From contig JAYKKM010000054.1 in NCBI GenBank assembly GCA_035772405.1, positions 2,276,501 through 2,340,500 on the forward strand: a stretch of 64,000 bases of DNA, given 5' to 3'. Numbering within the stretch: position 1 is the stretch's first letter; the number at the start of each line of letters is the position of its first letter. Positions 35,601 to 48,000 of the stretch are shown in pieces. Origin of the DNA: Chrysogorgia sp. JL179-B06. Lineage: Eukaryota > Cnidaria > Anthozoa > Scleralcyonacea > Chrysogorgiidae. Under the pieces are notes generated by a model. That model was given only the letters and a program-made list of their open reading frames with translations. It was not told the origin of the DNA and ran no database searches. The position numbers and the translations under genes are program-made.

Positions 35601-38600
35601 TTGCAGGGCGAACTGGATAGAAGGTCTCGAGAAACAGAGACGTCGTTCATTGACACTGATGATGGTAAGACGGTGACAATAAGAGGGACTAACACAGAAG
35701 TCCCAACAGTAGAGTTTGCTGAACAGAAGTCGTATGGTGACGTCAATGACGCAAGTTTCAGCATAGCTTTTGGAGAGGAGGACGAAATTAGTAAAAGACT
35801 TGGAGAACTAAAAGCACTCAACAAAAAGTTAGTGGAAAATGATGTAAAAAGAGTCAAGCTAATAAATAAGAAAATACGCGAGTTGTACAAAAAAAAACTC
35901 GGCCATGACGACGCGTCAAGGAAAATAGTCAACAGATCATATGTGACGGACTCGGGGTCTATTCTTTTCAAACCGATAAACAAAGATGGTAAATATGGAA
36001 AACCCAAACGAATTCTAATACCTGAGAGAAAAATTTTGGTCTACAGTAGAGACATGAGTAGTAAAAACACGATTGAGCAGTTCAAAGAGTTAGTTGGTCA
36101 AATCCCTGAGAATGCAGAAACAACAGTTGTCACAACAGAAGTGATCCCAGATGACTCCCCAGTAGTTGAGACAAAAGTGGTCTATGACGACATACCTGGG
36201 TTATCACCAGACGAAAACCGCGAACTGAGTGGTGTGGTTAATCCAAGCGATAGTGTGGTGCCTGAGTCAAGAACAGGTGACGATGGTGCGTTGCAAGCGC
36301 AGGTAGACCACTTTCAAGAGACGATAGATGAGACGAGTGGGAGATTGGCAGAGCTTGATAAAAAAGCTAACCAAACTGGTCTCACACCTGATGAAGGGCG
36401 GGAGCACGCCGGTTTGTTTGAAAGAGAGTCAGGACTCAAGCAAGCCAGAGACAGAACTATTGAACAGCGAGAAATAGAGGAGGTTAGAGAGCAACAAGAA
36501 GTCGACATTGACAGGTTTCAGAAATTTAAGGAATGGGCTAAAGAAAATGTAGTCGGGTTGAGCGCTGTGGCAATTTCAGTGGCTGGGATTATAACAACTA
36601 TTATTATCGCTGGGAGGTCTGCTGTTATGAGAGGCGCTATGGCCACGAGGTCATTCGCACAGGCTGTTAAGAACGCGATAACGAAGATGGGTCCATGGGC
36701 TGTTGGGCTGGCTAATTTAGTTTATAATGCGTTGACGTTGGGTGCGAAGGGTCTCGCATGGTTGGCTCAAAATCTATGGGTACTCGCAGTGGTACTTGCG
36801 TGGTTTGCGTATGATTATTACAAGCTAAAACGGTAGCGATAAAACATATGTAAAGTATATGAACGTCACGTCAGCAGAGTTGAGTCCCGGTTTTAGACGA
36901 GCGACCATGGGTGTCATAAAAGGGGTGAGAACGCAGCATGTGATCACGTTGAACCCTAATAAAGTCAGTCCTGGTGAGGAACTTTACATTGATATACCGA
37001 AGCTTAAGGTTAGTAGCTGTTTGGTGCCTGGATCGTTGGGTCTAGTGTTCGACTTTAAGAACGCCAACGCCAAAAGCTGGTTCTTGAACAATGTGAGCAG
37101 GTTGTTGGTTGAGAAACTTGTTGTGAGACTAGCTGGGGAGACTGTGTATGACAACAATGGGGAAAATTACACTGGTGTTTATCGCGACCTTTGGGAAAGT
37201 GCTACTGCGCGAGACCAAATGATTGATTATGGTATTGGTGGCGAGAACTTGAGAAAGCTAGTTTCTAAGGATGACAGTGGTGCGACGAGTGGGAACGTTG
37301 CTAAAGTTAGTGACGCGTTAATGTTTGGTGTGATTGGGACGAAGCAGCGGATTAAGCTTGGTAAGATTATGAATGACCATGGGTTGTACGCCCCTTTTAG
37401 CATGAACAACAACTTGCAGTATGTGATCACGCTTCCGAAGGCCACAGACATCATGGTGGCGCAATCCGGTAGCGCTGTGGGCGGATACACTCTGGAGAAC
37501 CTCGAGCTTGAGTATGAGACGATTGATAACCAGGAGCTCGCTGACGAAATAGCGTCGGGCTATGCAAGTGGTCGTAGTTTGTCATATGAGCACATCACGT
37601 TGATGAAAACCACCGAATGGGACAAAGGCACGACCATTGTGAATGAAAACATTAATCTTCCAAGAAAAAGCATGAAGGCGATTGTGTTGCTATTCACGAA
37701 TAAGGTGCGAACAGACAGCGAGGAGTTTCTTTACCCAAATATTGATAGTGTTAGAGTCACAATTGAAGGTGTGCCAAATAGTGTGTACTCACAAGGCATC
37801 CCAAAGTCGAAGTTCTATGCAGAAGCGAAACGATTGTTTGGGTTGGGTGAAGAACACGCTCAGTTCATGACCATACAAAAGTTCTATAAAGATGGCTTTG
37901 CGTTGGTTATCGACTTGAGGAGTGTTCAAGATAATCGCAATGTCGCCACTGGCAAGAACATTGTAAACACACAATCCGGCGTGCTTCTTGAAATCACGAA
38001 GAAAGCGACGACTGCAAATGTCATGTGCAGGGTGTTTGTGATAAGTGATGGGTTGGTCAACTTTATGAACAATGGGTTGCAATCAATCCAGTATTAAATC
38101 AAACGTGAGTTAATGGAGACTCCGTTTAATGCGCTAGTTGTTGGGATGACAGCTTGTGGTAAGACGCATTATTTGCTGGAAACATTGGAATCTGAGTACT
38201 TTAGTAAATTTGACTACATTGTGTTGATTTGTCCTACTTTTGAGTGGAACAAAGCGTATCAAGATTGGAAATATGTGCGCGACCCCGACGTGCTAGCGAT
38301 AGACTGCACACAGGACAATGTCGACGCTGTTCTCAAGTGTGTAACAAATGTTTTTAAAGGCACTAACACTCTGATCGTGTTGGATGACTGTGCAAGCTCT
38401 CAAGATGTTAAGAATAGGACTAGTCAGTTGGTCAACTTAGCTTTTAGTGCGCGACATTTTATGTTGAGCGTTATTGTCATCACACAACAACTGACGTCGA
38501 TCGCAAAACCGTATAGAGAAAACATTAGTAAGCTCGTTTGCTTCTACTGCCCAAGTAGGAGTGATATGAAGGTCGTTATCGACGATTACCTTGGAAACAT

Positions 38601-41600
38601 TAGCAGAGAAAAATCGTCGGCGATTGTGACCGCATTAAAAAATAATAAGTACGCTAGACTTGAAATCTCACTGCGCTATCCATACAGTCATGAAGTTGTT
38701 ATTCCGCAATAAAATATGGGTATAAGTAATAACGCGATGGTGAAACGCAAAAGTGAAGAAAACCCCACGATTGAGGAACTAGTTGAGGAGACCGCTGACA
38801 CTTCGACTGTGGAAGACAACATTGACGTTAGGAGAGCCGAACTTATTAGACTGTCTGGTGATGGTGTGGTAAGCCAGTCTGAAGCGTATATTAAAAAAGC
38901 GTCCGCAAAGGTTATCGACAAGATATGGCGCCAATATGAGTTGAAAAGAATGGAAATTGCAAACGCTTTTCTCACCGACTTGCTAATCAGCAAATTCGCT
39001 AACTTACTGGATGGGTTGAACGCTATAGAAAACCCTGACGAACTAAATGACGAACTACAAAAAGACCCGTTATTAAAAAAAGACGTCGAGAGCATTGTCG
39101 CGATTGTGACACCGTACGTGCCTTTCTTGGGCTTGTTGTCGGGAGGAATCACAACGTCTAAATATGTGTACGACCACCATTTTAGAAAAGAGGCAACAAA
39201 CGCTGAAAATAGTGAACAAACGGACTAATCTATTATTAACAGGTGGCAATAATCTAATTTGCATAACAGGTGGTAATTTTATCACGCGTGAGACACTTTT
39301 ACGATACATAAATTTGTAAAAATGTGATTTGACAAATTTGTGAAAATATTGAAACGACACTCTCTATTTTTAAATGTGATTTGACAAATTTGTGAAAATG
39401 TGATTTGACAAATTTGTGAAAATGTTGAAACGACGCTTTCTATTTTTTAAATGTGGTTTGACAAATTTGTGAAAATGTTGAGACGACTATTTTTTAAATG
39501 CGATTCGACAAATTTGTGAAAATGTTGAAACGCACCTAAAAAATGGCTAAAGTAGCGTAAAGTTTAGCGAAAGTCGTGATTTTTTTAATATTTGGCATCA
39601 ACTTAGTAGAAAACGTGGGAGGGGTGTTTAGATTGACTAACGATCACCATAATAGCGTAGAGACTGGCGCTGTGAGCTCGCCAACGTCGATTATAAAACG
39701 TGAGTACCAAAACATTGCCGAGTTGTGGCTCGACACAAATTTGGTGATGTTTTGGTGTTTATATCACGGTTGGCGTTGACTGGGCTCGCAGCCCTACTTA
39801 CTATACTACTGTAACCATTTCTCAAACTCATTAATAATTCATGTTAAAATTGAACAGAAATCAATATTTAATGAGTATTTAGAAATAAGAGGAAGATTAC
39901 GGCCAAATGTTGCTAACTTTAACCTCGATTTTCTCACAAAATATGGATTCGTTTGAGAAGCAAGTTCTAACACTCGTAATTGTTCATCCTCTGATGTCTA
40001 AATACGGACAAACCGGTCAAAAAAACTCGGCTGCGCCTCGTATTTTCAACCGGATTGTCCATATTTAGAAATCAGAGGAAGAACGTTTACTCGTGTTAGA
40101 ACTATTACATCTAAACATCTTTTCAACCATAAACCATTCTCTCCTTGCCCCCCTTGCCTCTCAAATTTAACTAAAAAATCATTTAACCTCTCGACTGGAT
40201 TGCAGAGGAGTTTCGGGCGTCCTTTTTGTATCTACTGAGTGACTTGACATGGAATGTAATGCTGAAGAAGCTCTTCCTTTAGGAGTCGCCCACCTCGGCG
40301 GTTCTCCACATAATTCGTTCAGTTTAGCTTTAGCTTTTATGATATATGTATCTGCATCCTATACAAAACATTTAAAAAGAATTGTTAAGAAAACATTATT
40401 AATAGCTAGTCCAAAAATTGATCGAATATAAATGTTAAAACATAGTATGTCTTTACGAACAACTCCTAAATTATAAATTTATATGCGTGTTTTACAATTA
40501 ATTTTATAATTTATATATATAATTTATTTAAAGTCTTTGAAACTCCTGATTACATCATTATTACAGAAGTAATAATTAATATAGGAAATAACGAGGATAA
40601 ATCATGAAAATCCTCATGTGTTTGGCGAAATGTCCATTTTTTATTAAGTTTTTTTAGTTTTAGTATTATCTGATTTTTCACTCTTAGGAATAACCCAACG
40701 GGCTAGAAGCCTATGAATGATAAGGTTCCGAGGGCCTACGATTTAAGATAGTTATCCGAGAAGACCCGAAAGTCTTACCATTTGCTGATATTATTGCAAA
40801 GGCAGCACTTTCTCCTCAATTATTTTTAAGACCCTGAGTGGAGGTCCAACCCAGGATTTGAACCTGTCTCTCCCAGCTCATAGACATGTGTGGTAACCAC
40901 TAGACCACAACAGCTGGTATAAAAAAAGAGTTGTGTCTTTTAATAACATTAAAAGTGTTGTGTCTTTTAATAACATATCAATCAATCTTATAGGCATCAC
41001 AAAATTTTACTACAGTACGATAGCGGAAAAGCTGTCGTTTGTCATTACTAGACCACAACGTCCCAGATTTGTGGCATTTATGGAAAAATACCACATGCAT
41101 GTGCATGGTATTTTTCCAAATTACCTCTACAACAAAATTTAAATTTAATATTGTCATCAGGAATAAATAAAATTAATAGAAATTTATTTATTTATTTATT
41201 TGATTTAATGAGCTTTGCCTTATAAAAAATTACAAAACAACGCAGGGACACCATAACAGTTTATATCAATTACTGTGGGCTACGTTACAAAATTTGTATA
41301 GGAAATAACATGGTTTGAGAAGAATTAATGAAAAATCGCACGCGTGTTTGGCGAAATATTCATAATATCACGAGTGGTATTATGAATATTTCGCCAAACA
41401 CAAGTGCAATTTTTCATTAATTCTTCGAGAACAAGTGTTATTTCCTTTTAATACCTTTTCAATCAATTTTACGTGTTCCTAAACACCCCTAAATTTTACT
41501 ACGAAGCGGGAAAACTGATGTTTGTAAATACTAAAATCCAAACATCCCGGATGTGATTATTTACTAGGGGGATTTTTTTTAAATACCCTATTAAAAAAAT

Positions 41601-44600
41601 TTAAGTTTAATATTGATGTCATTAGCCAATCGGGAATGAGTAAAATTGATTGAAATGGTATTAAAGGTAATATTTGTTCAAGTTTTTTAATATTTGTAAT
41701 AAATTCATACCAGAACGGATTTTCTCAATTCACGAAGTTTATTTCTTAACAACTTGTTTGATGGATTCGTTGATACTACCGATAGTTCATAGTACTTTAA
41801 TGATGGAATTCCAGAGCGTCTATCTGGTTGAGACATAAGATTACAAGCAGCCACGACAGCTTTCTCTCTTATAATGTTCTGAAGGGCTTCGTCCTATATA
41901 ATAAGGAAAATTATTTTATTCTAGAAAATCTCTGATTGGCCAATGAGCGGTCCATATCAGACGATACGGATCCACCTGCCAAAAAGCTTGAACACGTTAT
42001 TCACCGGCCTACTGTTGTTATGAATAATATTGACATTACACTTGATAACTTGTAAAGGAAATCAACAGGAAGGATATTTTGCGAGTGTGGAAATTTTCTA
42101 AGACCCAACCGAGACCAGTTGCGAAAAATGCAAATCCAAGGCTTCGGTGAGAATTGAACTCATGACGTCTCCGCGAATCTGGTGCGCCCTTGGAGTTGCA
42201 TTTATCGCAACTGGTCTCGGTTGGGTCTTGAAAACTGGTCCATTCAGTTTATCCAGTAGGTTTGCTGTGATAATATAAATGTGATAAAGTCGTGGTCATC
42301 GTTGTTGTAATAATTTTGTATTGTGAGGTGTGAAGTGGAAAAGCAAATGGTCTGTAATACGTGGTCACTCGATATATCCAAAGCCCCTAATGAACCGGAA
42401 CATAACACACAGCTGCATGGAAATCAACAACTACATACCTCAAGTCCACCCCAGATCTTGAGTCGGACAAAGTTCAAATCAGGGTCCGCCAAGTAGACAA
42501 GTGTCAAACTATTGTTGAAGATGTTAAAAATAATAAAACCACAGCTTTATTACATACTATATAGACGAAGAAATGCATAACCCGCGGCGCGTCTAGTCGT
42601 GTTACTCAGTATATGGCGAGTAATTATTCTGCAGTAGCCTTAAAAAACTAGTTTTCCACCGACCTGTTTATACCTTTTATATAGCAATATGCGACAATTC
42701 GATTTGTTAAAAAACGTGATCATTAAAGCCATGGTCGCCACGATTATTATTATAATAATCTTTAATGAGGAAACTTTGTCACCAAAGTGATTTTCGCAAA
42801 GGTCCTACACATAGAGACCACTATACATACAATAATCATACAAATATATGTAACTAAGAAATAAGTAAAAATAGGTCTAAGTTAAAAGTTTTGAGAATAT
42901 ATTTCTCTTCAAAGTCACTAATGTAGGAGCATTCCTTATTTCACTGTCTAGGTTATTCCAGTCTTGAATAGCTTGATAATTCGTAGGTAACCTTAGTGTA
43001 TCCTTATTTCTGGTGTTATAATTATGAATCTGACTACATCTAACAATATCTAACGAATGTTCAGATGTCATAGTGGTCGATGTAATAGAGTGTCGTACAA
43101 ATTTTGTCTGCTATATGCAAAGCAGTCTTTACTGATCCTAGTTGAAATTTCTGATGCCACGAAATGGTGTGAGCATGTTTAGGCAATAAACGATGCATAC
43201 ACTACACGACGCGGGCCTTCGCTCGAAACATCAGACCTAAACCATAGTCAATGGAAATACATGGCTAGCAATGGAGCTGCAATTCATGTTGAGGGGACCT
43301 GAAGAGGTGCACAAATCCTTTGTTTTAGGTTTATTAATATTTAAACAGCATTAAACCCAAATACTGCTTCATTATACAGAAAATACAATGTGTTCAGTAA
43401 CCATGAAAATTCACAAACTGGACAAAAACATAGAACAAAGACTTTGGCCGCGTTTCCAGACAATATAATTCTAGTGACTATGCCTATAAACACACTATTT
43501 CGGCGGCACACCAATCTTTTAGAGTTTTCGATTTGTAAATCAAAACTGTTCTCATAAAGATTGCGTTGGTAGATATTTTACTTTGAAATTGGTATATTTC
43601 CGAAATACAGGACAATCCACTGAACGAACTTCCAATAGACTCAGCTTATTTACGATAAATGCCAGAGCCAGAGATAAGCCAATCGGGTAAAATTCACATT
43701 TCTTCACATTACTTATGTATCAATAATTCCAACAAAATAATAATAACAAGACGCCCGCTAGGCGTTAACTTGGGCCACTTAATCACTGGACAAATTAGGG
43801 AGATATGGCGTGGATTTGGGCGATGCAATGGCGAAAGCTTACCTCGGCTTTGCAGCCGGAGGAATGAGGAAGAAAAATCAGGCGTCTACACGCAGGCTAC
43901 CCCCGCCCCACGAGACGAAATTTAATGTTAACACTAAACACGGGCAATGCTATTTTTTCTAATATCTGTTCGATTGAAGGTCTTCGTGTGTCAAAATTTA
44001 TATAAAAACAACGGAAAGGTATACGAAACATATCTGTTACGAAATTACATCGGTTTAACGAACATAAAAGCATTAAATCATCGGGTAAACAACGAATAGA
44101 TCTTGAAGCCATGTCCTTTGATTTTAGAGGCGAGTCTCGCTTTAATCGCTAATACGCATTTTCTTATATAACATCTGATCTTCCCATTTTAAGTAGACGA
44201 AACCTACAGCGTTCGATTCGCCAGATTCAAGTGATCATTTCGATATAGAATTGATGTAAATCGGATAAAAACACAACATTTCATGATTAATATTACGGAG
44301 TTTCACGGGATAAATGTCAACACAGTATAATATTTCCCTGCCCTTCGGCTGTCCTTTCCGTCTTCATGATTGATCTCTCATCTGTGTTTCTTTCATCTTC
44401 ACATTTTAAGTAGACGAAACCTACAGCGTTCGATTCGCCAAATTCAAGTGACCATTTCGATATAGAATTGATTTAAATCAGACAAAACACAACATTTCAT
44501 AATGATAAATATTACGGAGTTTCGCGGGATAAATGTCAACACAGCATAATAATATTTCCCTGTCCTTCGGCTGTCCATTCTGTCTTCATGATTGATCTCT

Positions 44601-45045
44601 CATCTGTGTTTCTTTCACCTTGGAGAGAATCTTTGCAATGGTTTGCAGGTTTACAGGTCTCGGTAAACTTTCCAACTGCGATTCATTGTCAATAAAACGA
44701 AAGTCCGAAATCGTTTTGCCTTGCAACGACTATCTCTGTTATGTTGACGTTTCGTCCACGGTTCTCTCTTTAATCTCTCATCTGTGTTTCTCTCAGTCAT
44801 CCAGTTATCTTGGAGAGAATCTTTGCATTAATTTGCGGGTTTACAGGTCTCGTAAATGCTTTTCAGACTGCGATTCATTGACAATAAAACTGGCCGAAAT
44901 CGCTTTAATTCGCTATTTATACGCCCACGCAATAATTACATTCTCTCGACGTATAAAACGACGACGACGAAGAACATGACGAACATGACGAACACAGAAA
45001 TCAAGCTGGATTTAAGACTTGTGCTCACCACAGGTGGCCCAAGTA

Positions 45046-45090
<45 letters not shown>

Positions 45091-48000
45091 CATAATAATA
45101 ACGAAACAGACTACCAAAACTTAAGCTACCTCCAGAAAGGGAAGAGAGACGTGCAAATAGGAAACTTTCAAAACACCTCAAAAGTAGAGAAAACATCGAG
45201 GAAATTACAGATGCAGTTTATGCCATGAGAAGAGCAATAGCTAAATTACTCAATGTAAAGGCTGATGCCTCAGATAGAAGAAATTAAAGCTGGAGAGAGA
45301 TAGGAGAGAAAGGAAACTGAGCAAGAGCAAATAATGAGCTTCATCGTAGAAGAGCAGGAAGAAAGAATACTATAAGAAACTAAGAAACTAAGAAAGAGCT
45401 GATACTTGTAAAGGAACTGAAAAAAACATACAGGAACTTGTGAATGCCTCGGAAATGTGGTTGGATGAGCTGAGAGCAAAGAAAGGGATACTGGAAAAGG
45501 TAATGGTGAAGAGGAAGGCATTGTTCCTAGCAGATGAAGGGGCCTTTTATAAGAAAGTGAATAGGAAAAGGATTTCAAGGGCGAGCCTCCCACAATGGAG
45601 AAGTTTGTGGAATTCTGGAGAGGTACATGTATATGGGAGGTACAGAGAAAATTACCACAGAACGGCCATGGATGAAGAAGATCGCTTTACGCGAATAGGC
45701 TTCCTTTGTAAACAATATAATTATATAATTATATAATAATAAAATAATAATAACATCCTCAAAATCTGGAACTCAATTATATTGGTTGGGAAATTGGCGA
45801 GGAAACAAAATAATCTTCAAATTCTACTAACAGGATATGAAGGTACTTCACAATCTCAAATGACAGATAACTAAATATGATTCCTTAAAATTCTCCTTAA
45901 AGTATGCAGGATCCGGAGATCCTACTTTTTTCCAGGTCTAAACTCTGCAAAACAGGTCATCATTGTCTATGCATGTACTGTATATACAGTTCATAAAATA
46001 CAAAAACATACTTTGATTGAGATGAATGTGATATGACGACAGCGACAACATCTACTTCTACACCAGGTTTAAGCCCCTTTGACAGTTCGCCAAAACTGTA
46101 AACCTAAAAGCGGAATTATTTAAAAACAGGCATACATAACGCCTCATAACATATTGCCAGATATTAAGATCATTAAGATGCTAAAAAATAAAATCAAGGT
46201 AAATCAAGGTAAAACATAAATAGCAACAAATACGAACAATAGGGTAACACAATCAATGTCTTATTACATGATTGAGTCGGTTTTCTTTGATATGAATACT
46301 AATTAGATAAGAAATGAAGAAAAACCTAGGAAAATCTTTGTCCAAGGTGGAAAAATAGACAAAAATTTGTTTAGAAAACCTCCTCAATCATGTAATAAGT
46401 CAGTTAACACTTACACTCACTCTATACTTACCGCTGTGGATGGTAAGGTGCAGACATGGACCCTGATCTTAATTGTTACTTGGATTCAGGTCAAAGGCCA
46501 TGTTTTGGTCTCCAGCCTTGAGCCCTGACCTGTCCACCTTTGTCTGCACCTATCACACCGACTGTGTCGGTGGAAATTACTTGCTGAAGCCGTTGTTCAT
46601 AGGGTGGGACGGTGGGTGCAATTTTATATCCTTGCCAACTTGGATTTGCTCTCTCGCCAGCTCTCGCAGATATAATGATGCCGCGCTTGAAGGGAGGTAC
46701 CTGTTTTATACCTGCCCTAGCTTACTCTCCTCAGGCCCTGCTCGTTCCTTTATTGCTAACTTTGGTTAACGCATAACCTCATATAAATCCCTCGAACTTC
46801 GAGATGTATGCGATATACAGCCCTCGGACGCTACGCATCCTCGGGGTTGTATATAGCATACATCCCTCGTTCGAGGGATTTATCTCTTACTTAATTTACT
46901 TTACTAAAATAATTTTATATCAAGCATGCATGCATGCATTACAGACCTTCCTTGCTTGAAACACTTCTTGAAATTTAGTTTCAAAAGGTAGTTCTTTATA
47001 GAGAGTAGATCTGTTTGCCGAGAGCTGCAAAGACAAGGTTTTAAGACAGCTTAAAGACTTAAAGTGCTATAACCCCTAATTTTTTTTAGTTTTCCAAGTA
47101 TAGTAGAGCCAAAAAAACAACTTTATTACTAGTAATATACAAACTAGTATTGTGGATGTTTTAGTGAACAAACTTACTTGAATGTTATTGGTACTCTTGT
47201 TGTATCTGAAAAATCACAAAATATATATGGCACTATTGGCATGGAAAATATCATAAGAAACTATTTCACTGATGTAACCCCAAGCATTACTATTCACACG
47301 GACATACGGGAGTTCAAAAAGTTCAATCACATTTTTTAATCTTAATGTTTTACGGGTGTAAAATACATAGTGCAGATAATGTACTCGCACCACTTATGAC
47401 GCCATCAAACGTTCCCATTGACATCACAATTTTCAAATAGGTTTCGACCAGAGTAAAATCAACCAAAGAGCCGAAGATAGATCATGCGATCATTAGTTTC
47501 CTATCCAGTCCTTGTTTTCAAATAAATAAATAAATGTAATCGTGGTTTGCAGCCGGTGAGAGAATGATCAACGTCTCGTGGTGCTGAAGACCCCCAGGCC
47601 ATCTACTGTATGCCTGGAGATGACTTATTCTATGCGTCTACAGTAGAAAATGATAGCCTATACTCCAGAAGGTCAGCAGGTCACTGGTAAATATAGCGAT
47701 GAGTAACAGGGGAGTCACTAAGCATAGGGGTCATCTCTACATGAGACTCATGGCAGTAAGTAATATAAATAGTTAAGGTAAAAAAACAGATTTAATACCA
47801 ACACAAAATTGTAGATATTGAGTACGCAGGTATGCGATGTCGTGGCGTCTACGTTGGTTGAGTTTTAACAGCTGACAGAATATTAATAACCTGTGGCTAT
47901 ATTTACGGTAATCTCTAAGATTCAATGAAAACATAACCCTAAACCTGATCAAAAATAAACTAAGCAGAAAAGGCAAATTCCTTTTAGCGAACGCAACAGG

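Larger units (their letters stand above)
21191..39810. mobile_element. Polinton/Maverick, 18,620 bp, apparently intact
   Basis: Ends are AG...CT as in Polintons, with 844-bp TIRs and a perfect 6-bp duplication GTAACC (21,185-21,190 and 39,811-39,816). It has open frames for protein-primed PolB, integrase, packaging ATPase, and major and minor capsid candidates, plus about a dozen accessory genes. No core gene shows a stop or frameshift. The insertion is inside the last BRCA2 intron. Near-identical TIRs suggest recent arrival. Such elements are self-replicating transposons related to adenovirus-like and virophage-like DNA viruses. Confidence 0.97.

Noticed and set aside
44620..44979. 119-aa open frame in the tandemly repeated region
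   Set aside because: It spans diverged tandem repeats and has no recognisable domain; an open frame by chance.
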